A DNA stretch of 64,000 nt from Fusobacterium varium (GTDB taxonomy: Bacteria > Fusobacteriota > Fusobacteriia > Fusobacteriales > Fusobacteriaceae): positions 2,356,001 through 2,420,000 of the forward strand of contig LR134390.1 in the NCBI GenBank assembly GCA_900637705.1, written 5' to 3'. Under the pieces are notes generated by a model. It was not told the origin of the DNA. It did not search any database and saw nothing but the letters and a program-made list of their open reading frames with translations. The stretch's first letter is position 1. Every line of letters begins with the position of its first letter. The position numbers were made by a program, and so were the translations under genes. This document shows positions 57,316 through 64,000 of the stretch, piece by piece.

Positions 57316-58191
57316 ATGTTTTCTGTAAGAAAGGTTAAAGATTCAAGTATGAAATATACCTTATTTGGAATAGGAATATCAAATATAATAATCATATTCC
57401 TTATTTTTCTTTTTATATTTTTAAATGGAGTAAAATTTTTTAAACATTATTCCTTATTAGAATTTCTCTTTGGAACAAGATGGATATCACTTTCAGAATT
57501 TTATGGATTACTGCCATTATTAGCAGGGTCTTTCTGGGTGACAATTGTTGCTTTGTTTATTTCTATTCCAGTAGGTATTTCTACAGCAGTTTATATATCA
57601 GAATATGCTTCTCCTAAAGCAAGAAGTATATTAAAAATTACTATTGAAACAATGTCTGCTATACCATCAGTAGTTCTTGGATTCATAGGATTATATGTTC
57701 TGTCTGGTCCTATAAAAAATCTGTTTAATTTAAATAGTGGATTAACAGCTCTAACTGGAGGAATAATGCTTGCTTTTATGGCAATTCCTACAATAGTAAG
57801 CATTGCAGATGATTCGTTAAATGCTCTTGATAAATCATACAAAGAAGCCTCACTTGCTCTTGGAGCCAATAAAATTGAAACCATATTTAATATTCTTCTT
57901 CCAGCTGCTTTTCCAGGTATATTTGCTGGAATAATGCTGGGATTTGGAAGAATAATAGGAGAAACCCTAACAGTTTTAATGATTACTGGAAATTCTCCAA
58001 TACTTGCACTTTCTCCTCTTTCTCCAGTAAGAACTCTTACAGCTACCATTGCAGCTGAAATGGGAGAAGTAGTTCAAGGAAGTACTCACTATTATGCTTT
58101 ATTTGCAATAGGTATTATCCTGTTTCTAATAAGTTTTATAACTAACAGTATCGCAGATAACTTTATACAAAAATCTAGAAAAATGAATTAA
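57316..58191 (+). CDS. pstC: Phosphate ABC transporter permease PstC
   Basis: A 291-residue inner-membrane permease with six helices. It has LPLLAGSFWVTIVALFISIP and the coupling loop YKEASLALGANKIETIF, and ends after the typical GETLTVLMITGNSP segment. It pairs with PstA to form the phosphate channel. AGGAGG precedes the ATG. It is the first gene of pstCAB-phoU. Confidence 0.96.
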   Translation: MFSVRKVKDSSMKYTLFGIGISNIIIIFLIFLFIFLNGVKFFKHYSLLEFLFGTRWISLSEFYGLLPLLAGSFWVTIVALFISIPVGISTAVYISEYASPKARSILKITIETMSAIPSVVLGFIGLYVLSGPIKNLFNLNSGLTALTGGIMLAFMAIPTIVSIADDSLNALDKSYKEASLALGANKIETIFNILLPAAFPGIFAGIMLGFGRIIGETLTVLMITGNSPILALSPLSPVRTLTATIAAEMGEVVQGSTHYYALFAIGIILFLISFITNSIADNFIQKSRKMN

Positions 58192-58208
58192 TAACAGAGG
58201 AGAAAATC

Positions 58209-59051
58209 ATGCTTATAATAAAAAAAAGAGGAGAAAAAATATTTGAAAATGTAATAAAAGCAGTTGGAATAATTTCCATACTTCCTGTATTCCTAATCAT
58301 TGGTTACATTATATACAAAGGTCTTCCTGCTATTTCATGGGAATTTCTTACTGAAATGCCTAAAAACGGAATGAGAGAAGGGGGAATATTTCCTGCCATT
58401 ATAGGGACAATCTATTTGACTATTGGTACTATTGTTGTTTCAGTTCCATTTGGTATATTTACTGGAATATATCTTGTAGAATATGCAAAAGATAATCTCC
58501 TTACGAGAATAATAAATCTTACCATCATCAACCTTGCAGGGATACCAAGTATAATATATGGACTTTTTGGAATGGCTCTTTTCGTAATATTTTTGGGATT
58601 TGATGTTTCAATAGTATCTGGTTCTCTTACTTTGGGAATAATGTGTCTTCCTGTAATTATTACTTCTACAAGAGAATCTTTGCTGGCTATACCAAATCAT
58701 TTAAGAGAGGCTTCTCTAGCTCTTGGAGCTACAAAATGGGAAACTATAACCAAAGTGGTTCTTCCAGCTGCACTTCCGGGAATTCTTACTGGAGTTATCC
58801 TCAGTATATCAAGAGCTGCTGGTGAAACGGCTCCAATAATGTTTACTGCAGTAGCATTCTATCTCCCGTTTCTTCCAGAAACACCTTGGGATCAGGTAAT
58901 GGCTCTCCCATATCATTTATATGTAATATCTACACAAGTTCCTAATATGCCCATAAGCTATATGAATGGTACTCTTTTCGTTCTTGTGGTAATAACTATC
59001 AGCTTCAATCTCATTGGAGCTGTAATCAGACAAAAATTTAATAATAAATAA
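58209..59051 (+). CDS. pstA: Phosphate ABC transporter permease PstA
   Basis: A 280-residue permease with six helices. It has GIFPAIIGTIYLTIGTIV, GIPSIIYGLFGMALF, the coupling loop LREASLALGATKWETI and AAGETAPIMFTAVAF. It begins 17 bp after pstC with an AGAGGAG SD. It is intact as written. Confidence 0.96.
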   Translation: MLIIKKRGEKIFENVIKAVGIISILPVFLIIGYIIYKGLPAISWEFLTEMPKNGMREGGIFPAIIGTIYLTIGTIVVSVPFGIFTGIYLVEYAKDNLLTRIINLTIINLAGIPSIIYGLFGMALFVIFLGFDVSIVSGSLTLGIMCLPVIITSTRESLLAIPNHLREASLALGATKWETITKVVLPAALPGILTGVILSISRAAGETAPIMFTAVAFYLPFLPETPWDQVMALPYHLYVISTQVPNMPISYMNGTLFVLVVITISFNLIGAVIRQKFNNK

Positions 59052-59101
59052 TTAGCAAATAATATTTATGCAATTCATAAACTTAGGAGGAAAAATATAA
59101 T

Positions 59102-59865
59102 ATGAGTAATGAGCATATCAGAATATTAGTGAAAAACTTCAATTTCTATTATGGTAGTTTCCAAGCTTTAAAAAATATAAATATGGAAGTTAAAAGAAAT
59201 AAAGTAACTGCTTTAATAGGTCCATCAGGGTGTGGTAAATCAACTTTTTTAAGATCAATAAATAGAATGAACGACCTTATTACAGGTGCAAAATATGAAG
59301 GGGAAATATTATTTGACGGAAAAAATATTTTTGGTAAAGATTATGATATTGTTGAACTTAGAAAAAATATTGGAATGGTATTCCAAAAACCAAATCCTTT
59401 TCCTAAAACAATATATGAAAATCTTGTGTATGCACCAAAACTTCATGGAGAAAAAGATAAAGATAAACTTGAAGAAATAGTTGAAAATTCTTTAAAGTCT
59501 GTTGCTCTATGGAACGAGGTAAAAGATAAGCTTCATCAGTCTTCTCTTGGTCTTTCAGGTGGACAGCAGCAGAGATTATGTATAGCCAGAGCTATATCAG
59601 TAAGTCCTGAAATACTATTGATGGACGAGCCTACATCAGCTCTTGATCCAATTTCTACAGCTAAAATAGAAGAACTTATAAGACAATTGGAAAAACAATA
59701 CAGTATAATTATTGTTACACACAATATGCAGCAAGCATCTAGAATATCAGAGTATACAGGATTTTTCTATCAAGGTGTATTAGAAGAATTTGACAGAACA
59801 GAAATAATATTCACAGCTCCAAATAATAAAAAACAGAAGACTATATTACAGGAAAATTTGGATAA
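59102..59865 (+). CDS. pstB: Phosphate ABC transporter ATPase PstB, C-terminal frame broken at an A6 run
   Basis: The ATPase of the phosphate importer. It has Walker [12 protein letters not shown]-loop [16 protein letters not shown], signature [13 protein letters not shown], Walker [15 protein letters not shown] and H-loop VTHNMQQA. With one added base at 59828-59833 it ends [14 protein letters not shown] at 59865 (254 residues), the family's usual C-terminus. As written it runs on to 59908 with an unrelated tail ([15 protein letters not shown] and more). The catalytic part is unaffected, so the gene would work in either form. Confidence 0.95.
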
Positions 59866-59928
59866 GATATTTTCTGACTCTAAATTTTTATTTTTCTATC
59901 ATACATAAATCTAAACAGGAGGAATAAA

Positions 59929-60621
59929 ATGAAAAATTTGCAAGAAAGTCTTGAAGGACTTAATCAGCATTACCTAGAACTTCTAAAAAATCTTAATAGA
60001 GTATTAGATGTAAATATAGAGATGTTATATAATCAAAAATTAGATTCTGCTCTATATGGGGAATGTGTAGTTGTAGAAGATGTTATAAATGCTTTTGAAG
60101 TAAAATTGAAAGAGGATTCTATCATTTCAATAGCTAGATTTCAACCTGCTGCTGGAAATTTAAGACTTTTAATTATGCTTATCAACAGCGCTCGTCTTTT
60201 AGAAAGAATGGGTGATCTTCTCAAAGCTAACTTTAAAATTATCAAAGATATTGAAAAAACTTCTCCACAAGTATCAAAGTATTTAAAAGAAATTCTTTAC
60301 CCAATGGTAGTAAAAATTAAAGTTATTTATGAAACTTACATTTCAGCCTTCATAAATAGTGATGAAAAAGCACTCTATCTGCTTCTTACAAAAGATGAAG
60401 AAATTGATGAAATAGCTGAAAAAAATATGAAAATTCTTATGGATTTGATGAAAGCTTCTCCTGACAATGTAGAAGGTGGAACTTATTTAGTCCTTTTAAA
60501 TAAAAAATATGAAAGATTCTCAGATCATGTGATGCATTTAGTTGTTGATCTTGTTTATATTCTAAAAGGAGAAAACCTCAGAAAACTTGAACTTCTTGAA
60601 GAAAAGAAAATAAAAAAATAA
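59929..60621 (+). CDS. phoU: PhoU phosphate signalling protein
   Basis: A 230-residue helical protein with two PhoU repeats. It has DINAFEVKLKED-like acidic motifs (DVINAFEVKLKED, ISIARFQPAAGNLRLLI, RLLERMGDLLKAN; DEEIDEIAEKNMKIL, YERFSDHVMHLVVDLVY). PhoU links Pst transport to PhoR and keeps the regulon off when phosphate is ample. It is the last gene of pstCAB-phoU, with AGGAGGA before the ATG. Confidence 0.94.
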   Translation: MKNLQESLEGLNQHYLELLKNLNRVLDVNIEMLYNQKLDSALYGECVVVEDVINAFEVKLKEDSIISIARFQPAAGNLRLLIMLINSARLLERMGDLLKANFKIIKDIEKTSPQVSKYLKEILYPMVVKIKVIYETYISAFINSDEKALYLLLTKDEEIDEIAEKNMKILMDLMKASPDNVEGGTYLVLLNKKYERFSDHVMHLVVDLVYILKGENLRKLELLEEKKIKK

Positions 60622-60628
60622 AAAATCA

Positions 60629-60657
60629 TTGACAATTATATTTTCATATGATATACC
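60629..60657 (+). promoter_or_regulatory. Strong promoter candidate
   Basis: TTGACA (60629-60634), a 17-bp spacer and TATACC (60652-60657) lie eight bases past the phoU stop. It would drive the short ORF at 60695. Confidence 0.65.
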
Positions 60658-60694
60658 TAAAACAACAAGAAATAAAAAAAGGGGGAAGTTCAGA

Positions 60695-60772
60695 ATGTTA
60701 TTTAACAAGCTAAGGATAAGGAACAGGAAAAACAATAAAAATATTGAATACCTTGTTTTCTTTGTCTGCTAA
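60695..60772 (+). CDS. 25-codon small ORF (leader peptide or small protein)
   Basis: ATG at 60695 is preceded by GGGGGAAG. The product is MLFNKLRIRNRKNNKNIEYL and then VFFVC: a basic first half and a short hydrophobic end. It lies between a strong promoter and a terminator (60882-60922) upstream of the M20 gene. It could be a leader peptide of an attenuator, a small membrane-active peptide, or an ORF inside a small RNA. I do not recognise it. Confidence 0.4.
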   Translation: MLFNKLRIRNRKNNKNIEYLVFFVC

Positions 60773-60881
60773 ATGACATTATGGCTTTTTGATGAATAAA
60801 TTTCAGATCATATCTTGATTTTTTTAAAGATTTGAGTTTATATTATTTTATATAACTCATGATCATACTTTTTTAATCAAT

Positions 60882-60922
60882 GTCAGTGTAGCATTCAGAT
60901 GTTATACTGACTTTTTATTTTA
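60882..60922 (+). terminator. Terminator upstream of the M20 gene (possible attenuator)
   Basis: GTCAGTGT and ATACTGAC pair (one G-U), followed by TTTTTATTTT on the plus strand. It lies 40 bp before the M20 start. Confidence 0.7.
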
Positions 60923-60962
60923 CAAAAAATTATATAAATATAAAATATCAATGGAGGGAAAA

Positions 60963-62141
60963 ATGGAAAATATGACAGCAAAACTTTCAAAACTTTTTTC
61001 AAAATATGCAGAGGAATTTAAAGAGTTAAATGAATATCTATACAATAATCCAGAGTTGGGGTTACAGGAGTTTAAAGCCTGTGCAGCTCATACTGAAATG
61101 CTTAAAAAACACGGATTTACAGTTGAAACAAACTTTGCAGGACTTCCTACATCTTTTATTGGAAAATACAGCACTGGTAAACCTGGACCAAAAGTAGCTA
61201 TTCTTGCAGAATATGATGCTCTGCCTGGAATTGGACATGGTTGTGGGCACAACATATTCGGAGTTACAAGTGTAGCTGCTGGTATTCTTACTAAAGAAAT
61301 AATGGGTGATGTTGCTGGAGAAATAATGGTAATTGGTACTCCTGCTGAGGAAACTAATGGTGCTAAAGTTCAAATGGCTGCTCTTGGTGTCTTTAATGAT
61401 ATTGATGTAGCTATGGCTGCTCATCCTACTGGTGAAGCTCATCATAGAAGTGGAACTTCTCAAGCTATGGAGGCTATTCAGTTTACTTTCAAAGGAAAAA
61501 CTGCTCATGCTGCTGGAGCTCCTCATGAAGGCATAAATGCTTTAGATGGAGTATTAATTTTATTCAATTCCATTAATGCTCTTAGACAGCAAACTTTAGA
61601 AACTGCTAGAATCCATGGAATTATTACAAATGGAGGAAAAGCAGCTAATATAATACCTGATTTGGCAGTAGCTAATTTTTATGTAAGAGCAAAAACATTA
61701 GATTATTTAAAAGGACTTGTAGAAAGAGTTAAAAATTGTGCTAAAGGTGCTGCTCTTGCCAGTGGAACTACTTTAGAAATGATGAACTATGAAACTAGTT
61801 TTGCTGATTTAGTTACCAATGAAAAACTTTCTGCTGCTTATGAAAAGAATCTAAAATCTTTAGGTGTTACTGATATCAGAAGCAAAGAATCTGGTGGTTC
61901 TACAGATATGGGAGATGTAAGTCATTGTTGTCCTGCTATACACCCATATTTTCCACTTACTACAGCACACCTTACTGGACATAGTGTAGAATTCGCAAGT
62001 GCTTCCATAGCCCCTGAAGCTTACAAAGGAATGGAAGAAGCTGCTATATCAATGGCACTTACAGCTATGGATATCTTTACTGATGCTGAATTATTAAAAG
62101 AAATAAAAGATGAATTCAATAGAAATGTTAAAAAAATATAA
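60963..62141 (+). CDS. M20 family amidohydrolase (AbgB-like metallopeptidase)
   Basis: A 392-residue zinc-dependent amidase. It has KVAILAEYDALPGIGHGCGHN (metal-binding Asp and His), GTPAEETNGAK (catalytic Glu pair) and AAHPTGEAHHRSGTSQAME, with a dimerisation domain in the middle (about 185-300). The final metal ligand region is CCPAIHPYFPL with TAHLTGHSVEF. Family members cleave N-acyl or p-aminobenzoyl amino acids and dipeptides. It is cytoplasmic. ATG 60963 follows GGAGGGAAAA (an upstream in-frame ATG contains the SD). It is followed by two amino-acid binding proteins, suggesting uptake and cleavage of a peptide or amide. Confidence 0.9.
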   Translation: MENMTAKLSKLFSKYAEEFKELNEYLYNNPELGLQEFKACAAHTEMLKKHGFTVETNFAGLPTSFIGKYSTGKPGPKVAILAEYDALPGIGHGCGHNIFGVTSVAAGILTKEIMGDVAGEIMVIGTPAEETNGAKVQMAALGVFNDIDVAMAAHPTGEAHHRSGTSQAMEAIQFTFKGKTAHAAGAPHEGINALDGVLILFNSINALRQQTLETARIHGIITNGGKAANIIPDLAVANFYVRAKTLDYLKGLVERVKNCAKGAALASGTTLEMMNYETSFADLVTNEKLSAAYEKNLKSLGVTDIRSKESGGSTDMGDVSHCCPAIHPYFPLTTAHLTGHSVEFASASIAPEAYKGMEEAAISMALTAMDIFTDAELLKEIKDEFNRNVKKI

Positions 62142-62180
62142 AGAATAAAATTTAGATGTAACAAACTTGGAGGAAAATTT

Positions 62181-62930
62181 ATGAAAAAACTTATATTATT
62201 ATTAATGATAATTTTATCAACACTTTCATTTGCTGCTAAAAAACTTTATGTTGGAACTAATGCAGAATTTAAACCTTATGAATATCTTGAAGGAGATAAA
62301 ATCACTGGATTTGATATTGATTTTATGAATGCTATTGGAAAAGAAATAGGATATGAAGTTCAATGGGTTAATATGGGATTTGATGGACTGCTTCCTGCTC
62401 TTCAAATGAATAAAGTAGATGCCGTTATTGCTGGTATGTCACAAACTCCTGAAAGACAAAAAGCTGTTGATTTTTCAATGCCATATATGTTTACAAAATC
62501 TGAGCACTATGTTATAGTCAATGAAAACAGCCCTATTGTCAAAAAAGAGGAGTTAAAAGATAAAAAAGTAGGAGTTCAGATTGGAACTATTCAGGAAGAA
62601 TTTACCATTGCATTAGGTGGAATACCTCAAATATATAATGCATGGACTGGTGCTTTAATGGATCTTCAACAAGATAAAATATCTGCTGTTATCATTGCTG
62701 ATGTATCTGGAAATGCATATCTTGCAAATATGAAAGGACTTAAAAAAGTTGATGTTGTAATAGATAATCAACCTGGTGCTTCTATAGCATTTAGAAAAGG
62801 TGAAACTGAACTTGTAAAATCTGTAAATGAAGCTATCTTAAAATTAAGAGATGATGGAACTTATCTTCAATTATTGGAAAAATATTTTCCAGAAAGAGCT
62901 GAAGATTTTAAAAAAGCATTCAAAAAATAG
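62181..62930 (+). CDS. Amino-acid ABC transporter substrate-binding protein, copy 1
   Basis: A 249-residue family-3 solute-binding protein. It has a signal peptide (MKKLILLLMIILSTLSFA) followed by KLYVGTNAEFKPYEY, MGFDGLLPALQMNKVDAVIAGMSQTPERQ, VGVQIGTIQEEF and PGASIAFRKGETELV. It binds a polar amino acid in the periplasm. No permease or ATPase gene is in the window. It lies 39 bp after the M20 gene and 11 bp before a paralogue. Confidence 0.92.
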   Translation: MKKLILLLMIILSTLSFAAKKLYVGTNAEFKPYEYLEGDKITGFDIDFMNAIGKEIGYEVQWVNMGFDGLLPALQMNKVDAVIAGMSQTPERQKAVDFSMPYMFTKSEHYVIVNENSPIVKKEELKDKKVGVQIGTIQEEFTIALGGIPQIYNAWTGALMDLQQDKISAVIIADVSGNAYLANMKGLKKVDVVIDNQPGASIAFRKGETELVKSVNEAILKLRDDGTYLQLLEKYFPERAEDFKKAFKK

Positions 62931-62941
62931 GAGGATAACAA

Positions 62942-63694
62942 ATGAAAAAACTTATGTTAATATTTACATTATTTTTATCAACACTTTCTTTTGCAGCTAA
63001 AAAACTTTATGTAGGTACTAATGCTGAATTTAAGCCTTATGAATATCTTGAAGATGGTAAAATGATTGGATTCGATATTGGAGTTATGGATGAACTTGGA
63101 AAAAAATTGGGATATGAAATAGAATGGGTAAATATGTCTTTTGATGGACTGCTTCCTGCTCTTCAAATGAAAAAAATTGATGCTGTTATTGCTGGTATGT
63201 CACAAACTCCTGAAAGACAAAAAGCTGTTTCTTTTTCTATACCATATATTTTCTTTACTTCTGAACATTATGTTATAGTTAATGAAAACAGTACTTTTAA
63301 AACAAAGGAAGATTTAAAAGGAAAAACTGCTGGAGTTCAAATGGGAAGTATGCAAGAACAGTTTGCTATAAATAATGGTAGTATTCCTAAATTGTATAAT
63401 ACTTTTACAAATGCCCTTATGGATCTTCAAAATGGAAAAGTAGATTGTGTAATTATTGCAGATAACTCTGGAAAAGAATATCTTAAAACTATGGATAAAA
63501 TTAAAAAAATAGATGCTATTATTGATCCTAAACCAGGTGCTTCTATAGCTTTTAGAAAATCTGATAAGGAACTTGCAGAAAAATTCAGCAACGCTATAGT
63601 AGAATTAAAGACTACTAAAGAGTATTCTGATCTTGTTGAAAAATATTTTCCTGAAAGATTTGAAGATTTTAAAGCGCAAAATTTGACAAAATAG
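62942..63694 (+). CDS. Amino-acid ABC transporter substrate-binding protein, copy 2
   Basis: A 250-residue close paralogue of the preceding gene. The signal peptide (MKKLMLIFTLFLSTLSFA) and the motifs KLYVGTNAEFKPYEY, FDGLLPALQMKKIDAVIAG and PGASIAFRKS are nearly the same. It differs around the ligand cleft (YIFFTSEHYVIVNENS, NNGSIPKLYNTFTNALMD), so it may bind a different amino acid. A tandem duplication is evident. It is followed by a strong terminator. Confidence 0.92.
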   Translation: MKKLMLIFTLFLSTLSFAAKKLYVGTNAEFKPYEYLEDGKMIGFDIGVMDELGKKLGYEIEWVNMSFDGLLPALQMKKIDAVIAGMSQTPERQKAVSFSIPYIFFTSEHYVIVNENSTFKTKEDLKGKTAGVQMGSMQEQFAINNGSIPKLYNTFTNALMDLQNGKVDCVIIADNSGKEYLKTMDKIKKIDAIIDPKPGASIAFRKSDKELAEKFSNAIVELKTTKEYSDLVEKYFPERFEDFKAQNLTK

Positions 63695-63743
63695 GTTATA
63701 ATATAATTATTGATACGCCTTATTCTAATTTTTGCTATCATAT

Positions 63744-63777
63744 AAAAAACCCCTCAGCCCTAACTGAGGGGTTTTTT
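63744..63777 (+). terminator. Strong intrinsic terminator
   Basis: AAAAAACCCCTCAG and CTGAGGGGTTTTTT pair perfectly around CCCTAA, with a T run on both strands. It ends the M20/binding-protein unit. Confidence 0.92.
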
Positions 63778-63918
63778 ATTTACTCTATATCTAATAAAGT
63801 TTTTTATTACTCACTATTTCCATTTCTATATACCTACTCATATATTTTCAACTATTGTTTCTTCTTATAATATTATCTTTTTTCTCATATGCTTTCTTCT
63901 AAATTATTTTCAAATAAT

Positions 63919-63960
63919 AAAAAGGGAGTGACTTATAAGCAGCATCTCTCTTAGTCACTC
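63919..63960 (-). terminator. Terminator for a minus-strand gene beyond the right edge
   Basis: GAGTGACT and AGTCACTC pair around a loop of about 19 nt, with CCTTTTTATTATTT following on the minus strand. No gene inside the window uses it, so a minus-strand gene probably ends near or past 64000. Confidence 0.55.
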
Positions 63961-64000
63961 TTACTTTATTAATAATCTCCTCTTAGAAAAAATGCTCTCA

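Noticed and set aside
61062-61526. 154-codon minus-strand frame rich in Ser
   Set aside because: Antisense to the intact M20 gene; the Ser richness is a by-product of the opposite-strand codons.
1-64000. CRISPR arrays, tRNA or rRNA genes
   Set aside because: No regularly spaced repeats, no tRNA-like cloverleaf and no rRNA-like sequence were noticed on reading both strands; a tRNA scan was not possible here.
63961-64000. End of a minus-strand gene at the right edge
   Set aside because: The terminator at 63919-63960 suggests one, but only a few codons would be visible, so no gene is claimed.

Overview
The window reads as chromosomal DNA from a Fusobacterium (the F. varium/ulcerans/mortiferum side of the genus is my guess). 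The DNA is very AT-rich with Shine-Dalgarno-led, tightly packed genes. It mixes Firmicutes-like regulation (a NiaR 3H-domain repressor) with diderm features (a TonB-dependent outer-membrane receptor). No rRNA, tRNA or CRISPR array was seen.

Layout. 1-9.9 kb: a partial FCD-type GntR regulator, the nadA-nadB-nadC-niaR operon with a NiaR-type operator on its promoter, an M29/NicX-like hydrolase with a GltS-type permease, and a serine hydrolase with a permease. 10-20 kb: a defence block on the minus strand, made of a type I restriction-modification operon (hsdR, hsdM, hsdS), a DUF262/DUF1524 nuclease and an AAA-like/PDDEXK_9 protein. 20-26.4 kb: a PTS, nanE, DUF3604-like and sulfatase operon divergent from a UTRA-type GntR regulator. 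26.7-32.1 kb: a complete ABC importer operon with two phosphohydrolase-type enzymes. 32.6-42 kb: a TonB receptor, a MerR regulator, an EamA exporter, a B3/B4-domain protein, two divergent PLP-dependent lyases of the Met/Cys family and an AGCS amino-acid carrier. 42.5-49.2 kb: a giant SF1 helicase-nuclease with a PC4-like ssDNA-binding partner, then a decayed IS91-type transposase. 49.3-53.7 kb: rplM-rpsI, small hypotheticals and an exported flavoprotein reductase. 53.7-60.6 kb: the Pho system (phoR, phoB, pstS divergent from pstCAB-phoU), with an array of 11-bp Pho-box units between. 60.6-64 kb: a strong promoter with a 25-codon ORF, an M20 amidohydrolase and two tandem paralogous amino-acid binding proteins.

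A pattern runs across the window. At least 13 reading-frame breaks (nadA, hsdS, hsdR twice, DUF3604, ABC ATPase, ABC permease, B3/B4 protein, helicase twice, transposase, phoR, pstB) are each repaired by adding ONE base to a short A or T run. In every affected gene the corrected length is a multiple of three and the protein resembles its family. I therefore annotate these as single genes. The most economical explanation is homopolymer under-calling in the sequence. Polymerase slippage, ribosomal -1 frameshifting (two sites are exact A_AAA_AAG heptamers) or real decay remain alternatives.

The best candidates for less-described biology are the helicase-nuclease plus PC4-like pair, the DUF262/1524 gene appended to the type I RM operon, the PTS-nanE-DUF3604-sulfatase operon, and the ABC importer operon with its ALP-superfamily and PHP hydrolases.
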